Below, one piece after another: positions 35,430-43,489 of a DNA stretch of 64,000 nucleotides. The stretch is from positions 1 through 64,000 of the forward strand of contig NZ_JAHCLU010000022.1 of the NCBI RefSeq assembly GCF_018448785.1, written 5' to 3'. This stretch comes from Halomonas jincaotanensis. GTDB lineage: Bacteria > Pseudomonadota > Gammaproteobacteria > Pseudomonadales > Halomonadaceae. Both the position numbers and the translations under genes were made by a program. The stretch's first letter is position 1; every line of letters starts with the position of its first letter. The notes beneath the pieces are model-generated. The model was not told the DNA's origin. It worked only from the letters and a program-made list of their open reading frames with translations, and searched no databases.

Positions 35430-36577
35430 CAGCTGTCCGCCTCGGCGGTGTCGCGCTGGCGGCTGATGATATCCGCCACCGTCGTGGCATCATCCATGAT
35501 GCCCAGCAAACGCGCCTGCTGGCCGTCGCGCACGCGGTCGGTGCCGTGGGCGACCACCAGGTCGCCGCTCGCAAGCCCCTCGACGATCTCGACCTCGCCC
35601 TCGCGGCGCGCCCCGATCGTTACCTGGCGGCGCTCGACGCGGTACGCCTCGTCTTCGTGAAGCACCAGCACGTACTGTCGCTGCCCTTCGGGAATCAATA
35701 CCGATTCGGGCAGCACCAGCGTCTCGCGCGGCGGACGTCGCACCACCACGAGCATCAACATGCCGGGGCGCAGGCGCAGCTCGGGGTTATCGAGCTCGGC
35801 GCGCACCGTCACGCTGCGGCTGACCGGGTCGACGCGGGTGCCGATGCTCGCCACCTTGCCCTCGAACACCTCTTCGGGATAGGCGGCGCTTTGCGCGGTC
35901 AGCGTCAGGCCGGGTTCCAGCAGCCCCAGGCTCACCTCGGGGAGGGTGAAGTCGAGCTTCATCACGTCGAGCTTGTCCAGCGTCACCAGGTCCATGCCCG
36001 GCGTGACCAGGGCGCCGACGCTGACGTTGCGAAAGCCCACCCGGCCGTCGAACGGCGCGCGCAACTGGTAGTTGGCCAGGCGTGCCTCGAGCGCCTGGAT
36101 CTCGGCCTCGACCTGGCGCAGGCGGGCGCGGCTGTCTTCCACCTCGGCGCGCGGCGCGAGGTTGCGCTCCTGCAGCTGCGCCAGGCGGTTAACGGTGTTG
36201 CGGCGCTCGTCTCTTAGTGCCTGGGCGGCGCGCAGGTCGGCCTGTTCCTCGTCATCCGCCAATCGCACCAGCAGGCGGCCGGCCTCGACGGTATCGCCAT
36301 CCTGAAAGTTCAGTTCGCGGATGATCTCGGTGACGGTGGTGGAGAGCGTCACGCTTTCATCGGCGCTCAGCGTGCCCAACCCCTCGATCGGGTCGGACCA
36401 CGGCTCGAGCGACGCGCGGGCGCCGATCACGGCGGTGGGTTCCTGGGCGGCCAGCGGCGTCGCCAGCAGGCCGAGCACGATCAGCAGGGCGGCCGCCAGG
36501 ACGCCGGAGGCCGGGGCGAGAGCGCCAGAGAAAGGAAAGCGCGCAGGGTGACGCACGAGGGGCGATATCGGGGGCAT
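35429..36577 (-). CDS. RND efflux periplasmic adaptor protein
   Basis: A 382-residue membrane fusion protein, first gene of a two-gene minus-strand operon with the permease. The signal peptide ends near residue 45 (LGLLATPLAAQE). A beta-barrel/lipoyl half-site GRLLVRLADDEEQADLRAAQAL is followed by a coiled coil (about 115-165), the second lipoyl half YQLRAPFDGRVGFRNVSVG, and the C-terminal membrane-proximal domain. The long N-terminal leader is arginine-rich; a start at a later codon is possible but none is better placed. The upstream divergent region is the flp promoter. Confidence 0.9.
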   Translation of the reverse strand: MPPISPLVRHPARFPFSGALAPASGVLAAALLIVLGLLATPLAAQEPTAVIGARASLEPWSDPIEGLGTLSADESVTLSTTVTEIIRELNFQDGDTVEAGRLLVRLADDEEQADLRAAQALRDERRNTVNRLAQLQERNLAPRAEVEDSRARLRQVEAEIQALEARLANYQLRAPFDGRVGFRNVSVGALVTPGMDLVTLDKLDVMKLDFTLPEVSLGLLEPGLTLTAQSAAYPEEVFEGKVASIGTRVDPVSRSVTVRAELDNPELRLRPGMLMLVVVRRPPRETLVLPESVLIPEGQRQYVLVLHEDEAYRVERRQVTIGARREGEVEIVEGLASGDLVVAHGTDRVRDGQQARLLGIMDDATTVADIISRQRDTAEADS

Positions 36578-37088
36578 GGTGTCTCGTCGTGGCGAATCGG
36601 GTGGAAGCGGTATCCAGGCTGGCGAGGTGGTCTACCCATAATCTGGCAGAAAAATGTGGCAAAAAAAGGCAACCGAAAATTAACTGTACAGGGGTTATAC
36701 ATTGAGGGGAAGTGCTCGTGGTGTCTTCTCCGCCATTCAAGTTTACTTAGCTTTTAAAGAGTGGTCCGCCCCTCCTTGTAACCCCTCTCAAACCGCGATG
36801 CCCCCTGACAAAACCCGCCCAAAGCCCCCACTCCTCGGCAAAATATTACAGACTGTAACAAATTGTACATTCATTCACGAAAAGCTCATCCCGCATGGAA
36901 TCTGGCGTGGCGGGGTTTTTGCGCACTGCAAGATAGTTCTATACCGTTGCAAGATTCTCCAAGCGTAACTGGTTTGTAACAGCGATTCTGTGTCCGTGAG
37001 CCGAGTCAGGGGAAGGCAAAACTGCCCAACCCGGCCGGCTCCGACCAGAAGCGGTTAACCAACTCGAGTCGTAAGGGAGAAACAAGAC
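36578..37088. promoter_or_regulatory. Shared regulatory region between RND operon and flp/tad locus
   Basis: A gene-free AT-rich stretch of 511 bp with several ordered sites. A 13-bp palindrome TTACAG-A-CTGTAA is at 36846-36858. A sigma-54-like TGGC (36908-36911) and TTGC (36919-36922) have the correct -24/-12 spacing. GCAAGAT direct repeats are at 36928 and 36949, 21 bp apart, and GTAAC direct repeats at 36965 and 36976, 11 bp apart. A long leader precedes flp, whose ribosome site is AAGGGAGAAACAAG. Which site controls which operon is not evident. Confidence 0.45.
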
Positions 37089-37292
37089 ATGAACAAACTG
37101 ATGCAGGGTATCGAGCGTTTTGTACGCGAAGAAGAGGGCACCGAGGTCGTGGAGTGGGCGCTGGTAGGTGGCCTGATCGTGGCCGTCGGGGCGACGATCT
37201 TCGTCGCGATCGGTGGTGAGGTTAGCGAGAAGCTGGGCTTGCTTCAGACGGCGCTTGAAAATGACCAAGCTGGTACTGTGGACGGAACTTAA
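37089..37292 (+). CDS. flp: Flp-type major pilin
   Basis: Small (67-residue) type IVb pilin subunit. After a short charged leader (KLMQGIERFVREEEG) it has the hydrophobic helix TEVVEWALVGGLIVAVGATIF. The prepilin peptidase site is G|TEVVEW: E at +5 is conserved, while the usual tyrosine at +6 is replaced by tryptophan. It is the first gene of the tad locus and precedes the prepilin peptidase. The intervening terminator-like hairpin should favour high pilin output over downstream genes. Confidence 0.93.
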   Translation: MNKLMQGIERFVREEEGTEVVEWALVGGLIVAVGATIFVAIGGEVSEKLGLLQTALENDQAGTVDGT

Positions 37293-37319
37293 TTAGAAGT
37301 ATAGCCACTACTTTAGCTG

Positions 37320-37347
37320 GCGCCGATAGGGATATCGGCGCTTCTTT
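37320..37347 (+). terminator. Attenuator hairpin between flp and the tad genes
   Basis: Perfect 9-bp stem GCGCCGATA/TATCGGCGC with a GGGA loop followed by a T-rich tract. It likely terminates part of the transcripts after the pilin gene. Confidence 0.8.
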
Positions 37348-37379
37348 CCTAAAAAACAAGAAGTAATAGGGGATTAACC

Positions 37380-37940
37380 ATGCGCAGCGAAGTCTTGCTG
37401 ATACCCGGTCTTGTCCTGCTGCTGATCTGGAGCGCGGCGGCCTGGGATCTGCGGTCACGGCGCATCCCCAACGTTCTCGTTATGGCCGGGGCCGCGACAG
37501 GAATACTGCTGCACGGAGTGCTGGCGGGTTTCGGCGGTGTCCTGGCCGCCCTTTCCGGCCTGGCAGTCGGGCTTTTGATCCTGCTGCCGGGCTATTTATT
37601 CGGGTCCACTGGCGCCGGCGACGTCAAGTTGATGGCGGCGGTGGGCAGTTTTCTGGGTGTCAACGGCGTGTTTCTCGCCGGGCTGGCAAGCATCGCTGCG
37701 GGCGGGCTGATCGCTCTGGGATTTGCGGGCAGCGCGCTGTTTTCAAGCGCGTCGATCTCACCCTGGGCGCGTTACGGGCTGATGTTTAAAACCTTGGTTA
37801 CCACCGGCCGGCCGATCTATATCGCGCCGGTTAAGGGCGAGGTGATGGGCCGGAAGTTTCCGTTTGCGGTATCGATCGCGCTCGGCACCACCGGGATTCT
37901 TTTCTGGCAAGCGAGCACCGTTGCAGGAGTCACGTCATGA
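37380..37940 (+). CDS. cpaA: Prepilin peptidase TadV/CpaA
   Basis: A 186-residue A24-family membrane aspartyl peptidase that cleaves Flp and pseudopilin leaders. The two catalytic aspartates are D23 in SAAAWDLRSRRIPN and D81 in the GAGD motif at 78-81 (GSTGAGDVKLMAAVG). It has about five hydrophobic segments and lacks the N-methyltransferase domain of PilD, as usual for TadV. Its stop overlaps the next gene's ATG by four bases, indicating translational coupling. Confidence 0.92.
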   Translation: MRSEVLLIPGLVLLLIWSAAAWDLRSRRIPNVLVMAGAATGILLHGVLAGFGGVLAALSGLAVGLLILLPGYLFGSTGAGDVKLMAAVGSFLGVNGVFLAGLASIAAGGLIALGFAGSALFSSASISPWARYGLMFKTLVTTGRPIYIAPVKGEVMGRKFPFAVSIALGTTGILFWQASTVAGVTS

Positions 37941-39283
37941 CATTCGATCTCGTTCAGTCAACGGCGGCGCTGACCGGAGACGCGGCCGGTGCCAAGGCGC
38001 CAGCGCGGCCCGGGTCGGTGGCGGAGACGGGGCTCGAGCTTCTTTACCTGGCCGATCTGCTCTCCAAGCAGCTTTTCGAACACGGGGTGCTGGACCTGCA
38101 TCGGCTGAGCCGCGGCAGCGCGCTGTCGGGCGCGATCATCGAGGAGGTCTGCCACTTCCTGCGCGACGAGGGGCGCGTCGAGGTGCGCGGCGTCGGGGAA
38201 CATGGCGCGCTGCGTTTCGGGCTGACCGACCGGGGGCGGGCAGGTGCGCTCGAGGCCTTTTCTCGTGACGGCTATGCGGGCATGGCCCCGGTGCCGCTGG
38301 AGGATTATGTCCGCCAGGTCAATGCCCAGGCGATGAGTGCGGTGGGTATCGGCCGCCGCGAGGTTCACGCGGCCTTCGCCGATACCGTGATCGCCCCCGA
38401 AAGGCTCGACCAGCTGGGCCCGGCGCTGCACTCCGGGCGCGCCATGTTCATCCACGGCGAGGCGGGTACCGGCAAGAGCTTTATCGCCAAGCGGCTGTCG
38501 CGGCTGCTGCCCGGCAGCGTGCTGGTGCCCCACGCCATTCTAGTAGCCGGCAAGGCACTGCGCTGCTTCGACCCCGCCGTGCACGAGCCGCTCGCGACGA
38601 GTGACGACTCGCCCATGGCGCGGCTCTACCTCGAGGACGGCCACGACCCGCGCTATATCCGTTGCCGCCGGCCATGCGTGATTACCGGGGGCGAGCTGAC
38701 ACTCGACATGCTCGACGTCCAGTACGACCCGGCCACGCGCGTCCATCACGCCCCCGTCCAGTTGCGCGCCAACAACGGCATGCTGGTGATCGACGACCTT
38801 GGGCGTCAGCGCATGGAGCCTATGGAGCTGTTCAACCGCTGGATCGTGCCGCTGGAAGAGGGCCACGACTACCTGACCCTGAGCAACGGCCAGCATTTCC
38901 AGGTGCCCTTCGACGTGGCGCTGGTGCTGTCCACCAACCTCGACCCCTTGGCACTGGCCGATCCGGCCTTCCTGCGCCGTATCGGCTACAAGATTCGCTT
39001 CACCCCGCTCGCCCGCGCCGAGTATCTCGGCATCTGGCAGCAGGAATGCGAGAAGCAGGCGCTGGGCTTCGATGCGGCGCTGGCAGGCGTTCTGGTCGAC
39101 GACTGGCACCGGCGCGCTGGCGTGCCGCTGCTGCCTTGCCACCCGCGTGACCTGATCGGCCTGGCACAGGACTACCTGCGCTACCGGGAGTGTGAGCGCG
39201 AACAACTGACCCACGAGGCCCTGAGCTGGGCCTGGCATAACTACTTTGGTGAACTCGGCAACCCCGAGGGGGAGGCATCATGA
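37937..39283 (+). CDS. Winged-helix AAA+ ATPase embedded in the tad operon
   Basis: A 448-residue soluble ATPase coupled to cpaA by ATGA and overlapping cpaB by four bases. Residues about 30-110 are a winged-helix-like domain (LADLLSKQLFEHGVLDLHRLSRGSA). The AAA core has Walker A GEAGTGKS at 174-181, Walker B GMLVIDDLG at 281-289, a sensor-1 Asn in LSTNLDP at 332-338, and an arginine pair in FLRRIG at 345-350. A C-terminal lid follows. It matches none of the standard Tad proteins; TadA and TadZ are encoded separately. A role in pilus assembly is inferred from gene position. Confidence 0.85.
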   Translation: MTFDLVQSTAALTGDAAGAKAPARPGSVAETGLELLYLADLLSKQLFEHGVLDLHRLSRGSALSGAIIEEVCHFLRDEGRVEVRGVGEHGALRFGLTDRGRAGALEAFSRDGYAGMAPVPLEDYVRQVNAQAMSAVGIGRREVHAAFADTVIAPERLDQLGPALHSGRAMFIHGEAGTGKSFIAKRLSRLLPGSVLVPHAILVAGKALRCFDPAVHEPLATSDDSPMARLYLEDGHDPRYIRCRRPCVITGGELTLDMLDVQYDPATRVHHAPVQLRANNGMLVIDDLGRQRMEPMELFNRWIVPLEEGHDYLTLSNGQHFQVPFDVALVLSTNLDPLALADPAFLRRIGYKIRFTPLARAEYLGIWQQECEKQALGFDAALAGVLVDDWHRRAGVPLLPCHPRDLIGLAQDYLRYRECEREQLTHEALSWAWHNYFGELGNPEGEAS

Positions 39284-40101
39284 AAAAGAAAGGCATCGTG
39301 TTGATGTTGGGCGTCTCGGTGATGATGGCCACCGGTGCGGCCATGCTGGCCAAGAGCTGGATGCAGGACAGGACCGGCGAGCGCGACGCCATGAACGACA
39401 TGGCGCAGGTGGTGGTGGCGACCCTGCAGATTCCCTTCGGGGAAACGGTGCAGGCCTCCGATCTGCGCATGATCGAACTGCCCCCCGATGCCGTGCCCGC
39501 GGGCAGCTTCACGGATGTCGACAGCGTGATCGGCCGGGTCAGCAACCAGGTCATCTACCCCGGCGAGATCGTGCTCGAAGGGCGGGTCGCCGAGCATATG
39601 GGCGGCAGTGCCCTGGCCTCCTTGCTCGAGAAGGGCATGCGGGCGATGAGCGTGCGTGTCGATGACGTGGTCGGGGTGGCCGGCTTCCTGTTGCCGGGCA
39701 ACCGGGTGGATGTGGTCTCGACCCGGCGCAACGGCGGTAACCGCAACCTCGAGTCGAAGACCATCCTGCGCAACATCAAGGTGCTCGCGGTCGACCAGAC
39801 GGCCTCTCAGGAACGCGACGGGCCGATGATCGTGCGGGCGGTGACCGTCGAGGTGTCGCCGGACCAGGCCGAGACGCTCGTCGAGGCGACCCAGGAGGGC
39901 AAGGTCCAGCTGACGCTGCGCAACCCCTTTGAAAAGGAAGACGACGACGATGATTTCCTGGCGGCCCAGCGCAGCAGCCTGGGCGTGGCCGAACCCGCCC
40001 CGGTGGCGAAACCCAAGCCACGCGTGGTGCGGGCGCCCGTGCAGCGGCGGGTACAGGTGATCCGCGGCACCCAGCAGAGCTCGGTCAACGTCCGCAACTG
40101 A
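39280..40101 (+). CDS. cpaB: Flp pilus assembly protein CpaB/RcpC
   Basis: A 273-residue periplasmic protein anchored by an N-terminal helix (GIVLMLGVSVMMATGAAML). It has a SAF domain (VVVATLQIPFGETVQASDLRMIELP, residues about 42-115) and the RcpC-type domain (MRAMSVRVDDVVGVAGFLLPGNRVDVV). CpaB partners the secretin in Tad systems. The C-terminal 40 residues form a proline/arginine-rich tail (VAKPKPRVVRAPVQRRVQVI) that is likely unstructured. It overlaps the AAA gene upstream; a 77-bp gap precedes the secretin gene. Confidence 0.92.
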   Translation: MKKKGIVLMLGVSVMMATGAAMLAKSWMQDRTGERDAMNDMAQVVVATLQIPFGETVQASDLRMIELPPDAVPAGSFTDVDSVIGRVSNQVIYPGEIVLEGRVAEHMGGSALASLLEKGMRAMSVRVDDVVGVAGFLLPGNRVDVVSTRRNGGNRNLESKTILRNIKVLAVDQTASQERDGPMIVRAVTVEVSPDQAETLVEATQEGKVQLTLRNPFEKEDDDDDFLAAQRSSLGVAEPAPVAKPKPRVVRAPVQRRVQVIRGTQQSSVNVRN

Positions 40102-40178
40102 CGGACCGGCATCGATAGCCACGATAAACACGATTCTCACGATAACCACAACGCAACACGTCTTGGCGGGGAAATGAC

Positions 40179-41747
40179 ATGCACAGGCAACGGATAACAA
40201 GCAAAGGGTGGTCGGTCGTCATCATGCTGTGGCTGGCCATCGGCGGGTCGTCACTGGCGATGGCACAGACCAGTGAGCGACGCGTGGCCATGCCGTACGA
40301 GGGGCGCCAGGTGGCGGTCGCGGTCGGCATCAACAAGTCGCAGGTCCTGGAGTTTCCTCGCTCGGTGCGCGTGGTATCGGTGGGCAACCCCGAGATCGCC
40401 GACATCGTGGTGATGGACTCACGGCAGATCTACGTATTGGGCAAGTCACTGGGGACCACCAATGTGGTGCTGTGGGACGAGCAAGAGCGGGTGCAGGGCG
40501 TGCTCAACGTCGCGGTGACCCACGATCTCGATGCCCTCAAGCGGCAGCTGCACGACATGCTGCCCGACGAGAACATCCAGGTGCAGTCGGCGCAGGGCAG
40601 CATCGTGCTCAGCGGTGAGGTGTCGAGCCCCGAGCGCATGGAGACCGCGCTGCGCCTGGCGAGCCGCTTCGCCGTTCCCGGCGAGGGAGAGGGCGAGACC
40701 GTGCTAAATCTGATGGAGGTCGGTGGCGCCCAGCAGGTCATGCTCGACGTCAAGGTCGCCGAGGTCTCGCGCTCGCTGGTCAAGCGGCTAGAAGCCAACT
40801 TCAACGTCTTCAACGTCGGCTCCTCGGCGCTGCGTCTCGGTGGCGCGGTGGGCGGTGCGAGTTTCCCGGATGCCGAATTCGCAGGCATCGGTGGTGGCGA
40901 GCGGATTCCGGTGTTTGGCGGGGGAACGCCCGTCGGGCCGGTCGTCAGCGAGTTTTCGCCCAGCATGGGCTCCATCGAGGACACCGGGATCTTCGCCAGT
41001 TACCAGCGTGGCGACTATCTGCTCAACCTGGTGCTCGATGCCGCCAACCGCGAAGGCATCGCCAAGATACTCGCCGAGCCCAACCTGACGACCCTGACCG
41101 GCCAGCAGGCGCAATTCCTGGCGGGGGGCGAGTTCCCGATCCCGGTTCCCCAGGGCGACGGGCAGATCACCATCGACCACAAGGAATTCGGCGTCGGCCT
41201 GCGCTTCCTGCCGGTGGTGCTGAATTCCGGCGCCATCAATCTAAAAGTCGATGTCTCGGTCTCCGACCTGGTGGCGGCCAATAGCCTGCAGATCGGCGTC
41301 GGTAGCCAGTCAAATGCCCAGTTCCTGGTGCCGGCACTCTCCACGCGCAGCGCCAGTTCGACCGTGGAGCTCGCCAGCGGCCAGACCATCGCCATCGCCG
41401 GCATGCTCAACGAGAGCCTGCGCGAGAACGTCTCGAAGTTCCCCGGACTCGGCGACCTGCCGGTGCTGGGGGCGATGTTCCGCAGCCAGGAGTTCGTCAA
41501 GGAACAGACCGAGCTGGTGATCTTCGTCACGCCCCGCCTGGCACGCGCCTACGACAGCGAGCAGGTACGGCTGCCAACCGGCTCGTTCGTGGCGCCCAGC
41601 GATGTCGAGTTCTACCTGCTCGGGCGCTCGACTGGCCAGGGCACCGATGGCTCGCCGGCGCCGCGCCGCGCCTCCGGTGTCGAACTGGAACTGATGTCCA
41701 GCCGGGACGACGGCGGTACGGAAGGCCGCTTCGGCCATGACCTCTAA
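40179..41747 (+). CDS. cpaC: Tad secretin RcpA/CpaC
   Basis: Outer-membrane secretin pore for the Flp pilus. At 522 residues it has a signal peptide (to about residue 30), an N-terminal BON/CpaC domain (SQVLEFPRSVRVVSVGNPEIADIV), and the secretin homology domain near the C-terminal half, including IAKILAEPNLTTLTGQQAQFLAGGEFPIPVP and ELVIFVTPRLARAY. The ATG at 40179 follows GGGGAAATGAC. It is followed by a small lipoprotein gene whose signal overlaps its 3' end region. Confidence 0.93.
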   Translation: MHRQRITSKGWSVVIMLWLAIGGSSLAMAQTSERRVAMPYEGRQVAVAVGINKSQVLEFPRSVRVVSVGNPEIADIVVMDSRQIYVLGKSLGTTNVVLWDEQERVQGVLNVAVTHDLDALKRQLHDMLPDENIQVQSAQGSIVLSGEVSSPERMETALRLASRFAVPGEGEGETVLNLMEVGGAQQVMLDVKVAEVSRSLVKRLEANFNVFNVGSSALRLGGAVGGASFPDAEFAGIGGGERIPVFGGGTPVGPVVSEFSPSMGSIEDTGIFASYQRGDYLLNLVLDAANREGIAKILAEPNLTTLTGQQAQFLAGGEFPIPVPQGDGQITIDHKEFGVGLRFLPVVLNSGAINLKVDVSVSDLVAANSLQIGVGSQSNAQFLVPALSTRSASSTVELASGQTIAIAGMLNESLRENVSKFPGLGDLPVLGAMFRSQEFVKEQTELVIFVTPRLARAYDSEQVRLPTGSFVAPSDVEFYLLGRSTGQGTDGSPAPRRASGVELELMSSRDDGGTEGRFGHDL

Positions 41748-41772
41748 TGCTGACGCTTCGGGAGATCACCCC

Positions 41773-42090
41773 ATGATTCGCTTTTCTGATGTTTTGCGCG
41801 CCTCGCAACGCGCCTCTCAACACACTTCTGCACCCACCGGGCTACGCGCATCGATACGGCTGAGCGTGCTGGCGGCATGTGGCGCCGCGTTGATGGGCTG
41901 CGCGGCGCAGCCTGGCGCCGACCTGCCGCCCTACGGCGACAGCGTGCGCCACATGAAAGAGCTTCAGGTTTACCAACCCGGCGATGAAGTGACACCGCTG
42001 AGCGGCGAAAAGGCGGCCGAGGCCATGCGCGCCTATCGCCAGCCGGCGAGCGGCACCCAGCGCGGCAGCATGAGCCCCGTCTTGCCATGA
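41773..42090 (+). CDS. Small lipoprotein of the tad locus
   Basis: A 105-residue predicted lipoprotein, ATG at 41773 with GGGAG eight bases upstream; a longer frame from 41737 overlaps the secretin stop but has a poor start. The signal peptide SIRLSVLAACGAALMGC ends in a lipobox, with AAQPGAD after the lipidated cysteine. The mature part is short and polar with no recognised domain. Position after the secretin gene suggests a pilotin-like or CpaD-like job, but the sequence does not match CpaD. Function is inferred from context only. Confidence 0.72.
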   Translation: MIRFSDVLRASQRASQHTSAPTGLRASIRLSVLAACGAALMGCAAQPGADLPPYGDSVRHMKELQVYQPGDEVTPLSGEKAAEAMRAYRQPASGTQRGSMSPVLP

Positions 42091-42190
42091 CGCTCATCTC
42101 ATGACGATCGACTGGCCAGACACGATAAGTGGCGATCCTTGCGCCTTCCAATTGGCGGTAGCCCGGCAACATACAGGTAGGAAAAACGGC

Positions 42191-43384
42191 ATGCGTTATC
42201 GACTCAACATACTGCTGGCGGGACGCGCCCGCGACGAGCTTGGCTTCCTGGAGACGCTGTTGCGTAGCCAGGGCGATATCGACGTCACCACCAAGGTGAT
42301 CGTCAATGGCCATGCCGACCCCTTGCATGACGTGACGCCGCTGCCCGACGCCCTGGTGTTGCTGGTCAGCGATCATTGGGAGGCCGAGCTGACGGCCCTC
42401 TGCGAGCGGGCGGCCAGCGAGCGGCCGACGCTGCTGGTGGTGGGGCCCAAGGGCAATGTCGAGCTGATTCGCCTGGCGATGCGCGCCGGAGCTCGCGATT
42501 TCTTCTCGCCGCCCATCGACGATGGCGAGATCACCCAGTTCATCCGTCAGCTGACCCGCGACCGGATCGTCGACCCCCAGCGCAAGTCGGCGCGCCTGAC
42601 GGCGGTGATCAATGCCAAGGGGGGCTCGGGGGCCAGCGTGGTGGCTGCCAATCTGGCGCATATCCTCGCCTGCCGCGATCGGCGCACGATGCTGATCGAC
42701 CTGGATGTGCAGTTCGGCTCGCTGCCGCTGTATCTCAACCTGACCCCCGAAAACGGCCTGGTGCGGGCCCTGGAAGCCGCCGACAGCCTGGATGAGGTGG
42801 CGCTGGAAGGCTATGTGCAGAGCCACGAGAGCGGGCTGGACCTGCTGGCGTCGTCTCCCGAGGACATGGTGACCATCGCCGAGGTGCCCGAGACGCGCAT
42901 CGATCAATTGATCCAGGTACTCGGCCGGGCCTACGACGATGTCGTCGTTGACCTGCCGCGCTGGATCAGCGGGCCCACGGCCACGGTGCTCGAACGCTCC
43001 GATCACGTCCTGATGGTGATGGAGCAGAGTGTCGCGCACCTTCGCGATGCGCGTCGCCTGCGCGACATCCTGCGCCACGAACTGAGGCTGACGGCCACGC
43101 GGCTGACCATCGTCGTCAATCGTTACGACAAGCGTAATGCGGTGGGTCTCTCGGATATCCGCGAGACGATTCCGGGCGTGCCGGTGCTGACGCTGCCCAA
43201 CGATTTTCGCCGGGTCACCCACAGCATCAACGTGGGAAGTCCGCTGCGTGAACAGTCGCGCAAGGCGCCGGTGACCCGCCAGCTTGGGGCGCTGGCCAGC
43301 TCGCTGGATAGCGACAGCCACTCGTCAACCACGCCCGAGCGCACCAAGAAAAAATGGCCGCTGCTGCGCTGGGCGCGGCATTAG
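42191..43384 (+). CDS. cpaE: Tad localisation ATPase TadZ/CpaE
   Basis: A 397-residue ParA/MinD-like protein that positions the Tad machinery. The ATG at 42191 with AGGAAAA upstream is chosen over 42101, which lacks a ribosome site and adds non-family residues. An N-terminal atypical receiver-like domain (about 1-125) is followed by the deviant Walker A KGGSGAS at about 143-149, VVAANLAHILA, DLDVQFGSLPLYL, and DDVVVDLPRWIS with the Walker B aspartate. A basic tail closes the protein. Confidence 0.9.
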   Translation: MRYRLNILLAGRARDELGFLETLLRSQGDIDVTTKVIVNGHADPLHDVTPLPDALVLLVSDHWEAELTALCERAASERPTLLVVGPKGNVELIRLAMRAGARDFFSPPIDDGEITQFIRQLTRDRIVDPQRKSARLTAVINAKGGSGASVVAANLAHILACRDRRTMLIDLDVQFGSLPLYLNLTPENGLVRALEAADSLDEVALEGYVQSHESGLDLLASSPEDMVTIAEVPETRIDQLIQVLGRAYDDVVVDLPRWISGPTATVLERSDHVLMVMEQSVAHLRDARRLRDILRHELRLTATRLTIVVNRYDKRNAVGLSDIRETIPGVPVLTLPNDFRRVTHSINVGSPLREQSRKAPVTRQLGALASSLDSDSHSSTTPERTKKKWPLLRWARH

Positions 43385-43489
43385 TACCCGCATTAGTAGC
43401 GGCATGAATGGCGGCATTGATAACTCACTTAATAACTCACCAGGTAATCCTGGTTGAACCGAACAATGGCAGTATAGGGAGACAGGGCG

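Noticed and set aside
36650..36667. Second sigma-54-like TGGC...GGC site
   Set aside because: The GG-to-GC distance is 12 nt, two too long for a -24/-12 promoter.
41744..43321. 525-codon antisense frame across the tad lipoprotein and cpaE
   Set aside because: Shadow of coding sequence on the other strand; product is low-complexity His/Gln/Arg-rich with no motif.
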